Positions 18,256-26,919 of a stretch of DNA of 54,282 nt are shown here, one piece after another. Each line of letters opens with the position of its first letter. Position 1 is the stretch's first letter. The notes under the pieces were generated by a model that saw only the letters and a program-made list of their open reading frames with translations, made no database searches and was not told where the DNA came from. The position numbers and the translations under genes are program-made. The DNA comes from Qipengyuania pelagi (GTDB taxonomy: Bacteria; Pseudomonadota; Alphaproteobacteria; Sphingomonadales; Sphingomonadaceae): NCBI RefSeq assembly GCF_009827295.1, contig NZ_WTYD01000005.1, positions 1-54,282 of the forward strand. Reading direction: 5' to 3'.

Positions 18256-18731
18256 CCTTGAGCGCGGCGAAACGGCTTGCGCCCGTTTTGATTCTGGCCA
18301 GCTTCGGCCTCGACCAATTGTCGAAAACCTGGGCGCATTCTTTCGTTGGTTCGGGTAACGTGATCGCAGTGTTCCCGGGCTTCAATCTAGTCGCCATCAC
18401 CAATAGCGGCGTGGCATTCGGATTGGCTGGTGAAGCAGCACCGGTTATCCTTATCGCGATCGGCGTTTTGCTTTCGGGACTACTCGGGATTTGGCTGATG
18501 AGAACCAGATCGGCCATCCATGCGCTCGGCTTGAGCCTCGCGATTGGCGGAGCGCTCGGCAACGTTGCGGACAGGCTGATGTTCGGTGCTGTCAGAGACT
18601 TCATCGATTTATACTGGGATACTCTTCATTGGCCATCATTCAATCTGGCCGACGTCGCGATCGTAGTGGGACTGGGGCTTTTGGTCCTGGTGGGCGAAGA
18701 GCAGCCTGAAAACCGCCCCGACATGAACTGA
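18252..18731 (+). CDS. lspA: signal peptidase II (lipoprotein signal peptidase)
   Basis: 159 residues with four predicted membrane segments, the usual size. The conserved boxes are F-G-L-D-Q-L-S-K, G-N-V-A-D-R, V-R-D-F-I-D (catalytic Asp about 116) and F-N-L-A-D (Asp134). It removes signal peptides from diacylglyceryl-modified prolipoproteins. The start overlaps the aldehyde dehydrogenase stop by four bases (ATGA). The chromosome should have its own essential lspA, usually beside ileS, so this is probably a second, accessory copy. Its coupling to metabolic enzymes is odd. The window has several lipoproteins it might process, but nothing proves that. Confidence 0.88.
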   Translation: MTLSAAKRLAPVLILASFGLDQLSKTWAHSFVGSGNVIAVFPGFNLVAITNSGVAFGLAGEAAPVILIAIGVLLSGLLGIWLMRTRSAIHALGLSLAIGGALGNVADRLMFGAVRDFIDLYWDTLHWPSFNLADVAIVVGLGLLVLVGEEQPENRPDMN

Positions 18732-18856
18732 GTTAAAAATAGCGTAAGGCAGGGAAGGGCCTAGGGTTCCGCATAGCGCGGGCGAGCGAAACACCAGCGC
18801 GCTCCTGATGCCGTCCGTCGCGCCAGAACGCCGCTCCGTCGCGATCTCGCTTGCAC

Positions 18857-18871
18857 CTACAGTAACTGTAG
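18857..18871. promoter_or_regulatory. 15-base perfect palindrome upstream of the peroxiredoxin gene
   Basis: CTACAGT-A-ACTGTAG is a perfect inverted repeat with a one-base centre, 55 bases before the start at 18926. A second short repeat, CGCTA-TGT-TAGCG, follows at 18892-18904. The site has the form of a dimeric repressor operator. The regulator is unknown. Confidence 0.4.
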
Positions 18872-18925
18872 CACCCATCTGCTGATGGAACACGCTATGT
18901 TAGCGCTCACCACAGGAGATTTTCA

Positions 18926-19561
18926 ATGACACTTCAACTTGGCGACACCGCACCCGATTTCGAGGCCGACACAACCGATGGCACGCTCAAGTTCCATGAA
19001 TGGATGAGTGACGACTGGGCGGTGCTGTTCTCGCACCCTGCGGATTTCACTCCTGTTTGCACAACGGAACTTGGTGAGGTTGCCCGCCTGAAACCGGAAT
19101 TCGACAAACGCGGCGTTAAAGTGATCGGTCTCAGCGTTGATCCACTCGAAGACCACCGATCCTGGGCAGGCGACATAGCCGAAACCCAGGGTCATGCTCT
19201 CAACTTTCCGCTGATCGCGGACCCGGATCGTGAAATCGCCGATCTCTATGGAATGATCCATCCACAGGCCGACGACACTCTTACCGTACGCTCGGTCTTC
19301 GTAATCGGATCCGATAAAAAGGTGAAACTTACGCTGACCTATCCCGCGAGCACGGGTCGAAATTTCGAAGAGATCCTGCGGGTCATCGATTCGCTGCAAC
19401 TGACAGCCGACCACAGCGTGGCCACGCCTGTTAACTGGCAGCATGGCGAGGACGTCATCATCGTGCCCTCGCTCAGCGATGAAGAAGCGCGTGAGAAATT
19501 CCCCAAAGGCTGGGAGACGGTAAAACCTTATCTGCGCGTCACACCGCAACCGCAGGATTGA
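18926..19561 (+). CDS. 1-Cys peroxiredoxin (Prx6 type)
   Basis: 211 residues. The peroxidatic cysteine is C45 in F-T-P-V-C-T-T-E, and the long C-terminal domain (P-V-N-W-Q-H-G-E-D-V-I-I-V-P-S) is typical of Prx6/Prx1-Cys enzymes, which reduce hydrogen and lipid peroxides. AGGAGA precedes the ATG at ideal spacing. It is a single gene with its own 195-base upstream region that holds two palindromes. It lies 119 bases before a hydrogen-peroxide-using P450, so it could limit peroxide or repair peroxidised lipid made nearby. That link is inference. Confidence 0.93.
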   Translation: MTLQLGDTAPDFEADTTDGTLKFHEWMSDDWAVLFSHPADFTPVCTTELGEVARLKPEFDKRGVKVIGLSVDPLEDHRSWAGDIAETQGHALNFPLIADPDREIADLYGMIHPQADDTLTVRSVFVIGSDKKVKLTLTYPASTGRNFEEILRVIDSLQLTADHSVATPVNWQHGEDVIIVPSLSDEEAREKFPKGWETVKPYLRVTPQPQD

Positions 19562-19680
19562 TCGCAGCATAAGGGGCAATGCGAGACTTATCGGCGGGAG
19601 CATAGTCAAAAGCGAGCCGGTTGGTTTCGCTGTGGCTGGCTCGGCACCGATATGCCAAATCGAAAGGACGGTATTGGTCT

Positions 19681-20967
19681 ATGAATCATTCCATAAAACA
19701 GAGCGAAGAACTCATACCGCAAGGGCCCGTCGACAGCACACTCCATTTCCTGAGACGGCCCTATGACTTCGTAAGCACGGTCTGCTCGCGAACCGGTGGC
19801 GATATGTTCGAAACCCGCCTGTTGCTCCGGCGGACTGTGTGCCTGCGCGGCGAAGCTGCGGCCGAGATGTTCTACGATAAAACGCGAATGTCGCGCGACG
19901 GCGCGATGCCGGAACCGGTTCGGGCGACTTTGACTGGCAAGGGCGGAGTCCAGGGTCTGGATGGCGAGCGGCATCTGCGGCGCAAGGAAATGTTCGTGTC
20001 GTTGCTGACGCAAGAGCGTGTCGAGGCTCTGGGAGAGAAATTCGAAAAAATGTGGTTGGCCCAGCTCCCGGCATGGACCCGGGAAACGCAGGTAATCTTC
20101 TACGAAGCGCTGCATCCCATATTGGCCGAAGCAGTGTGCGACTGGGCCGGAGTGCCACTACCGGCTGAAGAGCGCATCAAGCGAACTCGCGACCTTGTTC
20201 TACTCTTCGACCGCGCGGCCGCGCTCGGCTTGGGCCATTTTCAAGCCCGGCGCGCTCGCAGCCGGTCCGAAGCGTGGCTCGCTCGCATCATCAAGGATGT
20301 GCGCGATAGCCGTCTGGTCCCACACGCTGAATCCGCGCTGGCTGTGATCGCTGGGCACCGGGATGAGAATGGCGCGCTGCTAAGTCCCAAGATCGCCGCC
20401 GTCGAACTGCTGAACGTTCTGCGCCCAACCGTCGCAGCGTCTGTCTATATCACTCTCCTGGCGCATGCTCTCCATTCGTTTCCCGATTTGGCTCCGACCC
20501 CTGCATCCGATCGCTCTGAGATGGGCTATTTCGTCCAGGAAGTGCGCCGGTTCTATCCCTTCTTTCCTGCGGTCGCTGCCAGAAGCCGAAAGGACTTCCG
20601 GTGGCGAAATGTCCGTTTTCCCGCCGGGCGACGTTTCCTGCTCGACTTGCACGCAACCAACACTGATCCTCATCTCTGGAACGAGCCGGAAACCTTCAAT
20701 CCGGAGCGCTTTCGCGAGGAAGGCATTTCCGCGTTCGCATTGATCCCTCAGGGCGGCGGCGATGTCCCGAAAAATCATCGCTGCCCCGGCGAGACGGTCG
20801 TGCTCGAAGTGATGGAGCGCGCGTTGCGAATGCTTCTTTGCGAAATGGAATATCGGCTTCCCCCGCAGGATCTGCGCATCGATCGTTCCCGGATGCCGGC
20901 GCTGCCAGGCAGCAAGATCATTCTCGAGGATATCCGGCGCAGTGAGCGGTCTTTGAAAGAGACTTGA
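19681..20967 (+). CDS. CYP152-type cytochrome P450 (fatty acid peroxygenase)
   Basis: 428 residues. The heme-thiolate loop H-R-C-P-G-E (C368) is preceded by I-P-Q-G-G-G, the hallmark of the CYP152 family (P450 SP-alpha, BS-beta, OleT). The I-helix carries R248-P249 in place of the usual acid-alcohol pair. In this family that arginine binds the fatty acid carboxylate and lets H2O2 replace a reductase. Gln91 (G-V-Q-G-L-D-G) matches the hydroxylating members; OleT decarboxylase has His there. Predicted reaction: alpha- or beta-hydroxylation of fatty acids in the cytoplasm. It is followed by an AraC regulator, a desaturase-like membrane enzyme and a methyltransferase, all on the same strand. Confidence 0.9.
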   Translation: MNHSIKQSEELIPQGPVDSTLHFLRRPYDFVSTVCSRTGGDMFETRLLLRRTVCLRGEAAAEMFYDKTRMSRDGAMPEPVRATLTGKGGVQGLDGERHLRRKEMFVSLLTQERVEALGEKFEKMWLAQLPAWTRETQVIFYEALHPILAEAVCDWAGVPLPAEERIKRTRDLVLLFDRAAALGLGHFQARRARSRSEAWLARIIKDVRDSRLVPHAESALAVIAGHRDENGALLSPKIAAVELLNVLRPTVAASVYITLLAHALHSFPDLAPTPASDRSEMGYFVQEVRRFYPFFPAVAARSRKDFRWRNVRFPAGRRFLLDLHATNTDPHLWNEPETFNPERFREEGISAFALIPQGGGDVPKNHRCPGETVVLEVMERALRMLLCEMEYRLPPQDLRIDRSRMPALPGSKIILEDIRRSERSLKET

Positions 20968-21074
20968 GGAGAGCCGGGAACGCGTTGAGATCTCTCAGAA
21001 AGGAACGTCCGATTGCACAGCAGCTAAGACGAAATCGCTCTTTGAGAAGCACCGACGCCTCATGGGAGGGCAAC

Positions 21075-21767
21075 ATGATGCTCGGATTTGGCTGGGCACT
21101 TCTCGACGCCCAAACAGGAGAGAACCGTCCGCACAGTCATCTGGCACACCAGATCAGTCTTTCGCTGGTCGACTCTTGCAGCATTAACGCTGACCGAGAT
21201 CTTCGCTTGTCGCCCGGTGAAGCTGTTCTCATCCCTGCCACCACGGTTCACCGCTTGACGCCATCCGGTGCCATCCTGCGAAATCTGTATGTCGATCCGT
21301 TTTTCATGGGAACCCGTGACCTCAACAAGAGTGTTGGACTGGAACGGCTTTCGACCGCTGAAGCGAATGCATTGGCTCTGGTTGGATCTGGGAACGAGGC
21401 ACGCAAATGGATGGAAGGCTTTTTGAACCGGAAGGGTTCGAACCAAATCGACCCGCGCCTCCGCTCTACGCTGCAACGGATCGAACCCGGGGCGTCACCT
21501 TCGGAATTGGCCAAAGCCGTCGGTGTTTCGACCACGCGGATGCGGGAAATTGCGATTCGAGATTTTGGAGTGCCGACGACCAAGCTCCTGCAATGGTTGC
21601 AAGTTCAGCGTGCCATCGAAGGTTTCCACCAGTCTCATAGTCTAGCTGCCGCCGCGGCCGCAGGTGGGTTTTCCGATCAAGCGCATTTTACCCGTCGTTT
21701 GGTCGAATGGTTCGGCGTGACGCCATCACAGGGTCTCGCAAAAATCGAGATTACCATCGTGCGTTAA
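21075..21767 (+). CDS. AraC family transcriptional regulator
   Basis: About 230 residues: an N-terminal cupin-like sensing part (R-P-H-S-H-L-A-H-Q-I, then S-P-G-E-A-V-L-I-P) and a C-terminal pair of helix-turn-helices (A-K-A-V-G-V-S-T-T-R-M-R-E, then A-A-A-A-G-G-F-S-D-Q-A-H-F-T-R-R). The ATG at 21075 has GGGAGGG ahead of it. The frame is open back to a TTG at 20964 that overlaps the P450 stop, so a longer form cannot be excluded. It lies inside the P450/desaturase group and is the obvious candidate regulator of it. The ligand might be a fatty acid (inference). Confidence 0.85.
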   Translation: MMLGFGWALLDAQTGENRPHSHLAHQISLSLVDSCSINADRDLRLSPGEAVLIPATTVHRLTPSGAILRNLYVDPFFMGTRDLNKSVGLERLSTAEANALALVGSGNEARKWMEGFLNRKGSNQIDPRLRSTLQRIEPGASPSELAKAVGVSTTRMREIAIRDFGVPTTKLLQWLQVQRAIEGFHQSHSLAAAAAAGGFSDQAHFTRRLVEWFGVTPSQGLAKIEITIVR

Positions 21768-21839
21768 GACGCCAGCGAAACGTTCAATACCGGGGCCCTA
21801 AGGGAGCGTAGACGGAACCATCGTTTGAGGGAGGCTGCA

Positions 21840-22724
21840 ATGGCCGTTTTTCGTTATCTCTATGGCCCGCTCTATTTTTTCGGCTTTGTCGGGGGCGCTA
21901 CGGCGATCGTGTCCTCGGGTAGTTCGCCGGCCTGGTTGTTCGTTCTGATCATCGCCGCGATTGGGTCCTCGCTCGCCGCCGAGCGTATCGCGCCTTTCGA
22001 AAACCAGTGGAACTCGAGCCATGGCGATGGCCGTAGAGACATTTTGCATGCCCTCGTGAATGAAGGATCTCTTGTGGCTATGGTGCTGCTTCTTCCGCTC
22101 ATCACAAGCCTTGTCCCTTGGGAATCAGCCTGGCCAAAGACGCTGCCCTTATGGGCCGATGTAGCAATGGCTATTGTACTCCTCGACGTGGGGATTACCC
22201 TTGCCCATTTCGCCAGTCACAGGGTTTCGTTTCTCTGGCGTTTTCACGCCGTGCATCATTCGGTACGCCGCATGTACGGCTTCAACGGGCTACTGAAGCA
22301 TCCAGTCCACCAGTTCATCGAGGTTACCGCCGGTGCGTTGCCCTGGCTTCTTCTGGGAATCCCTCTCGATGTCGCCGCCGTGGCTTCCTTTGCGGTGCTG
22401 ATACAGCTCCAGTTACAGCACTCGAACGTCGACATGCGGGTCGGGCCGTTGGCATATATCTGGGCCGTCGCTCCAGTCCATCGGCACCACCACCTCGCAT
22501 CCGAAACGGACGGCGACGTCAATTTCGGTCTCTTCTTGACGCTCTGGGATGTTCTGCTTGGTACAGCGCGCTTTGGGTCGAGCCAGCATATCAGAGCGGG
22601 GGCGATTGGCCTCGCTGGCATCGAAGATTATCCGGATGCCTATCTAGCACAGTTGGCCGAACCATTTAGAAAGCAGGCACAGTCTCTGCCGGAGCTCGGC
22701 CCACAAAGCGAGAGACAGGCATGA
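21840..22724 (+). CDS. sterol desaturase / fatty acid hydroxylase superfamily membrane protein
   Basis: 294 residues with several membrane segments and the di-iron histidine clusters H-F-A-S-H, H-A-V-H-H and H-R-H-H-H, plus a histidine in L-K-H-P-V-H-Q. Members of this family hydroxylate or desaturate lipids, sterols, carotenoids or hopanoids at the membrane. GAGGGAGG precedes the ATG. Its stop overlaps the methyltransferase start in ATGA. The exact substrate cannot be read. Neighbourhood with a fatty acid peroxygenase points to an acyl lipid. Confidence 0.87.
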   Translation: MAVFRYLYGPLYFFGFVGGATAIVSSGSSPAWLFVLIIAAIGSSLAAERIAPFENQWNSSHGDGRRDILHALVNEGSLVAMVLLLPLITSLVPWESAWPKTLPLWADVAMAIVLLDVGITLAHFASHRVSFLWRFHAVHHSVRRMYGFNGLLKHPVHQFIEVTAGALPWLLLGIPLDVAAVASFAVLIQLQLQHSNVDMRVGPLAYIWAVAPVHRHHHLASETDGDVNFGLFLTLWDVLLGTARFGSSQHIRAGAIGLAGIEDYPDAYLAQLAEPFRKQAQSLPELGPQSERQA

Positions 22725-23395
22725 CCGATCAACATGCAGTCTATACGCCGCCAGCCGGTTATCCTATTCTCACGCCACTCTACGATATCGGGGTCCGACT
22801 TTCGACCCGCGAAAAAAGGTGGCGTAGAGACCTTGTGGACCTGATTGAGCCCAAGTGTAACGAGGTCCTGCTCGACATTGGGGCGGGTACCGGCAGCCTG
22901 GCGCCACTACTGGCCACGAAAAACCCAGCCACGACGTACTTCGGGATCGATCCAGACGAAGATGCGATCCAGATCGCACGAAAGAAAGCGGGGCGAGCTG
23001 GAATAGATGCTGAATTCAAACATGGATTATTCTCGGTGGCCACTGTTGCCAAATGGCCAGCGCCGAACATCGCCACACTCTGCCTCGTTCTCCATCAAGT
23101 TCCTTATGATGAGAAGCTCCGCTTGCTTTGCGAGATTTACGAAGCACTTAAGCCAGGTGGACGCCTGTTCATAGCAGACTACGGCGAGCAGCAATCACGC
23201 CTCATGCGTGTCCTGTTCAGAGCAACGATACAGCAGCTCGACGGTGTTTCGGACACGCAGCCAAACGCGGACGGCGCGCTTGTACCGCTTATGGAACAAG
23301 CTGGATTTCTCAGCATCACAGAATGCAAGAGATATCAAACCATCACTGGCTTGATATCGATCTACGGAGCGACCAAGACTTCTGCAGATGAATGA
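22721..23395 (+). CDS. class I SAM-dependent methyltransferase
   Basis: 224 residues. SAM motif I is L-L-D-I-G-A-G-T-G-S-L, the acidic end of strand 2 is F-G-I-D-P-D, and the post-core segment is L-K-P-G-G-R-L-F-I-A-D. It is a small-molecule type methyltransferase (UbiE-like fold). Four-base overlap with the desaturase-like gene means coupled translation and suggests that it acts on the same lipid or its product. No further substrate evidence. Confidence 0.87.
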   Translation: MTDQHAVYTPPAGYPILTPLYDIGVRLSTREKRWRRDLVDLIEPKCNEVLLDIGAGTGSLAPLLATKNPATTYFGIDPDEDAIQIARKKAGRAGIDAEFKHGLFSVATVAKWPAPNIATLCLVLHQVPYDEKLRLLCEIYEALKPGGRLFIADYGEQQSRLMRVLFRATIQQLDGVSDTQPNADGALVPLMEQAGFLSITECKRYQTITGLISIYGATKTSADE

Positions 23396-24172
23396 GAAGA
23401 TTGCTCATTTACTCGCTTGGTTTGGAGTGGCCGGTACATGGATTTGCTGACAGAGAGTTTCACCTCTCGCGAGGATTTGTCCCAAGAGGTCCACGACGGT
23501 CAACTACGCTGACCCGGCGTGATTTTGCCTCAATCACGAGTCGCTCAAGTACGCCATTGCCGGGAAAGGCGATGACATAGCGCGTAGCAAAATGCTCGTC
23601 CATCTCTTCAAGGACCCGCGCCTGATAGTCGCGCCAGTTCCCTTTGAAGTTCATATCCTTGAGCATGCTGTGCGCGATAACGAGGTAGACCCGGATCGCC
23701 TATTGCTATGTCCGCTATGTCCGCAAGTTTGCGCTAAAGCGGACAGGCAGCAAGCGGCCCAATCTCTGCCATTTGATCGGCCTATCCACAGGCTTCCACA
23801 CGACCGGTGTAGCTGTATCCAACCTGCTCAAAATGGCACAGCCGCCAATTGCATTTCACGCAACAGCAGCTTCGCGCCCTAATTTCAGTCGTTCGGACTC
23901 GCCCGGAAAATGCCCGGAAGCGGACCGGCAGCTTTGCTCCGGTAGTGAGCACCGACAATGTCCAATCCGGTGTGGAGAGCGGCCGCTTTGAATTGGATTT
24001 GAAGCTTAATGATATCGACCTCGCGGCCTTGTCATCCGACTAAGCCGCAAGTAGCCAAATGCCGCCGTGAATGATACCTTGTAGCTGGTAGAACGCGACT
24101 CGCCTTGATTGGTAGCTCCTTGTTGCGAGTGTCTCTGGTTCCCTGAGCCCGGACCCTGTCTGAGGTCCGGCT
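23396..24172. other. 777-base stretch without a convincing intact gene
   Basis: No reading frame here has convincing coding character on either strand. It holds the short fragment listed at 23460-23693 and several repeats of the word TGTCCGC near 23708-23750. The far part (23849-24043) can be read as a 64-residue open frame with no recognisable motif. It looks like a zone of gene decay or rearrangement. Confidence 0.5.
23460..23693 (-). pseudogene. unrecognised gene fragment, possibly helicase-derived
   Basis: About 78 codons are open on the minus strand. The middle (M-N-F-K-G-N-W-R-D-Y-Q-A-R-V-L-E) resembles the first residues of DEAD/DEAH-type helicases of the F-K-G-x-W-R-x-Y-Q class. The expected Walker A lysine does not follow, and the frame ends soon after. 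A stop lies just upstream. I cannot identify the family with confidence. It is best read as a remnant. Confidence 0.3.
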
Positions 24173-24397
24173 ATGCCAACCTACAATCTGATATTTCGTG
24201 AAGACGGTCACGGCGTTGAAAAGCGTGTTGAGCTTGAAGGCCAGAATGTCGCCTGTGTTTTCTCCGTCCTAGAACACGAAGCCGCATCGCGTCTGGTGGA
24301 AATTTGGACAGGGGAACAGCGTGTTGCCTTGGTTGAGCGCGATCGCTCGGGCATTTGGATGGTTCAGAGTAATACTCGAAATGGCAGAACTTCGTAA
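24173..24397 (+). CDS. small hypothetical protein (74 aa)
   Basis: 74 residues, acidic, with a beta-rich N-terminus (Y-N-L-I-F-R-E-D-G), a central helix and a closing strand pair (V-A-L-V-E-R, then G-I-W-M-V). The layout (short strand, helix, two strands ending in G-x-W) resembles the small proteins at 28167-28391 and 44958-45191, but identity is low. No good ribosome-binding site is visible. It stands alone between two gene-poor stretches. Function unknown. Confidence 0.5.
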   Translation: MPTYNLIFREDGHGVEKRVELEGQNVACVFSVLEHEAASRLVEIWTGEQRVALVERDRSGIWMVQSNTRNGRTS

Positions 24398-24646
24398 AAC
24401 AGTTGTTTCCACTCAGATTGTCATTCTGGCATTTGATAAATGCGTTTGCCAGCCTGTGAGGTACTGCAGATGCCTCGACGAGGATACGACCGAGAATGCG
24501 GAGAATACGCGTCACTAGGTGTCCCAATCCTTACGCGCTTGGGTAGGTCGCGTTTGACCGAGCAACCAAAGCCGAGTCAAATGCCCCTGAGTACGTATGG
24601 AGCGGTGGGGCACCACTCGGGAGTGAACCAATAGACACTTATATTC

Positions 24647-25708
24647 CTATATGACGGCGAGCTGACGATTGGTCAGCGTACCGTCATATTGACGCTGCAG
24701 GCGTATCTTGCGCTCCAGATCGTCTATGATTGCGCCGCTGAAATTCACCCCACTGAGATCCTCCATGAAGCTGATCCCGCCAGGCGTATCGACGTTCAGC
24801 TCGATCATCTTGTCCCCCACGATATCGAGGCCAGTTAGATACATGCCGTCGTCGATCAACTTGGGCCCCACGATTTCAGCGATCGCCAGCGCGTTTTCGT
24901 CGGGAGCCATCATCTCGTATCCCCCACCGGCTGAAATGTTCGATCGGTGATCCTCGGTCTGGCTAAACCGGCGTAGGCTAGCATAGGTGTCATCTACCTT
25001 GAGCGGGCGCCCGTTCAGAGTGATGATGCGCAGGTCGCCATCCGCGGCTGCGGGAAGGTATTCTTGCACGATAGCATAGCCATCGCGAATGACCGCTTCG
25101 GTTATCTGGTTGAGATTCTGTCGATTTTTCTTGTCGAGGAGGAAAACGCCTTGTCCGCCAGATCCCTGCAAGGGCTTAATCACGCCCTTGCCACCATGGG
25201 CATCTAGGAAACGCCTGACCTCTTTCGGTTCGCGGGTTATCATGGTTTCGGGACGCACGCTGGCAGGAAAACCCTGGAAATAGGTCTTGTTCACTGCATC
25301 GGTCAGATGGCGGGGATCGTTAAGCACGATGGTTCGCTGTAGGGAAGCCAGTTGCGCGAACAGCAAGCTGGATGACGGGGCCCAACTGCGCGCGACGAGT
25401 TCTTCGGCCGGGTCGCTACGAAGCATGAGGATGTCCCAGTCGCTAAGCGCAATTCTGGTCCGGTCCATCCCAGTATTCTGCAAGTGCGCAAGATAGTCGG
25501 TATCGTCCTCGAACTCGCTGATCTTGCTGAGGGTGGCCATGGCACAGATGCCCTCCTCCCAGTCGTAGATGAAATCACCAAGGCCGATAAGCGCGACCTG
25601 ATGTCCTCGCGCCACTGCCCGACGGGCGAGGCGAATGGTCGAATAGTTGTCCTGCTCGGTGGCTACGTCGTTGACTACGAAGGCAAGCTTGATCTTATCA
25701 GCCGTCAC
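24647..25708 (-). CDS. glutathione synthase-like ATP-grasp ligase
   Basis: 353 residues. The N-terminal domain resembles GshB (F-V-V-N-D-V-A-T-E, then D-I-L-M-L-R-S-D-P). The ATP-grasp part has the glycine-rich loop K-P-L-Q-G-S-G-G-Q-G-V-F and the metal-binding E-L-N-V-D-T-P-G-G. Such enzymes join a carboxylate to an amine through an acyl-phosphate. It starts with GTG overlapping the upstream stop in GTGA, as the last gene of a three-gene operon. It is longer than typical GshB (~315). No gamma-glutamylcysteine ligase is nearby, so the product may be a different peptide rather than glutathione. Confidence 0.88.
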   Translation of the reverse strand: MTADKIKLAFVVNDVATEQDNYSTIRLARRAVARGHQVALIGLGDFIYDWEEGICAMATLSKISEFEDDTDYLAHLQNTGMDRTRIALSDWDILMLRSDPAEELVARSWAPSSSLLFAQLASLQRTIVLNDPRHLTDAVNKTYFQGFPASVRPETMITREPKEVRRFLDAHGGKGVIKPLQGSGGQGVFLLDKKNRQNLNQITEAVIRDGYAIVQEYLPAAADGDLRIITLNGRPLKVDDTYASLRRFSQTEDHRSNISAGGGYEMMAPDENALAIAEIVGPKLIDDGMYLTGLDIVGDKMIELNVDTPGGISFMEDLSGVNFSGAIIDDLERKIRLQRQYDGTLTNRQLAVI

Positions 25709-26919
25709 TGAGGTGTTTCCTGGTAAAGCGCTGAGAGCGGAAGCTTGCGCACCTGCGCAAGCCGCTGGCGGGCGGCCGCGTCATCACAATAGGTGGGCAG
25801 GAGTTCGGGCGGGTGTAGAATTCCCAGTTCGATCAGCTTTTCCAAGCTTGGCAATTGCTTCAGAGCAAACTTCCCGAGGAAAAGAATCTCGAATTTGTCT
25901 CCACGACTTAGATAGGCGAGGAGCTCTTCCAATCCCTTAAGATAAAGAGCGTCCTTGGTCAGCCCGCCCCCCCGCTTGGCACGCACAGCGGTATCAAAAG
26001 CGTCTTTCGAGGGAATTGCGTGTTGCTCTGTCAAACAGGCATAGATTTCGGCGCCCGTCTCTTTCTCGGCGGCCATATGTGCTGCAACGACCCTCGCGGC
26101 AAGGACACGTAAGCGATCGGCCGGGAGATACCCCGTGAGGTACTCTCCGAGCACCGCGAGGCCCTCCTGCAGAACATCGTAGTCGCACAGCCCGCCTGCT
26201 AGGGTGTGCAAAGGCTGCCGCCGACCGTTATGGCGGGTTAAGACGTGGGTGCCGATCTCGTGGGCGATGAGAGGCTTCACCCTATGGCGCGAAGTACGGT
26301 AATCGTGTGCGACGTGGAAATCACCTGCGGACACGTACATCGAGGTCCCCGGCGTAGGATCGACCACAATACCGCACCGAAAGGTCGGCGCCCGTTTGCG
26401 ATAACCGGCAATGGCAGCTTCCGCTGCTTCGCACACTTCGGCAGCCCCGACGTCCTCCTGTTTCGGCGTGAGGACCGGAACAGTTGCCAGCAAGTCTTTT
26501 GCCGTCTGGAGAAACCGCTCGCTGACATGTCCAAAAAGGTCGATGCTCGCCAGGATGAAGCCATCCTTGTCGCGCATACGAACCAGTTCGATTTGGCGGT
26601 CGAGCTCACGCTGCTTCTCAAGCATAAGCGCCTCGACGATCGGGTTCTTGATCTCGCGAACAGGCAAACTGAATAGTTCGCTACGAAGTACGGGCGCATC
26701 TTGATCGAGCCCCTCGCCATATCGGCTGTCGGGCATCGACCGGAAGGACGATGCCTGGAAGCCGTCCCAGATTTCGTCGATATTAACCGGCGTCAGACGC
26801 TCCAGCCAGTCGATTTTCCGGTCCATCTCCTCGAGAGCGCGATCAACGGCGATCGCCGCCTCGCAGAGCAGTTCGTCCGCGCCGTTATGGTGTTTTCTTT
26901 CCTTTGCCATGCGTGTCAT
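25705..26919 (-). CDS. QEGLA-motif (DUF1704) metallopeptidase-like protein
   Basis: 404 residues. The zinc motif H220-E-I-G-T-H225 is of the unusual HEXXXH form, and Q-E-G-L-A is at 251-255. Both are hallmarks of the family named flavohemoglobin expression-modulating QEGLA motif protein. Eukaryotic relatives are tyrosine carboxypeptidases that trim tubulin. The bacterial substrate is unknown to me. There is no signal peptide, so it is probably cytoplasmic. The ATG at 26919 overlaps the upstream stop (ATGA) and its own stop overlaps the next start (GTGA), so all three genes are translationally coupled. Together they suggest peptide trimming plus peptide-bond formation. Confidence 0.88.
   Translation of the reverse strand: MTRMAKERKHHNGADELLCEAAIAVDRALEEMDRKIDWLERLTPVNIDEIWDGFQASSFRSMPDSRYGEGLDQDAPVLRSELFSLPVREIKNPIVEALMLEKQRELDRQIELVRMRDKDGFILASIDLFGHVSERFLQTAKDLLATVPVLTPKQEDVGAAEVCEAAEAAIAGYRKRAPTFRCGIVVDPTPGTSMYVSAGDFHVAHDYRTSRHRVKPLIAHEIGTHVLTRHNGRRQPLHTLAGGLCDYDVLQEGLAVLGEYLTGYLPADRLRVLAARVVAAHMAAEKETGAEIYACLTEQHAIPSKDAFDTAVRAKRGGGLTKDALYLKGLEELLAYLSRGDKFEILFLGKFALKQLPSLEKLIELGILHPPELLPTYCDDAAARQRLAQVRKLPLSALYQETPQ

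Noticed and set aside
18886..18910. GGAAC upstream of the peroxiredoxin as an EcfG promoter
   Set aside because: The expected -10 position reads CACC/ACCA; only the -35 half matches.
19681..20967. P450 as an OleT-type alkene-forming decarboxylase
   Set aside because: The position that is His in OleT is Gln91 here, which matches the hydroxylating CYP152 members.
24647..25708. ATP-grasp gene as plain glutathione synthase gshB
   Set aside because: Longer than GshB, lacks a gshA neighbour, and is locked in an operon with a QEGLA peptidase and an amidohydrolase; only the fold is safe to claim.
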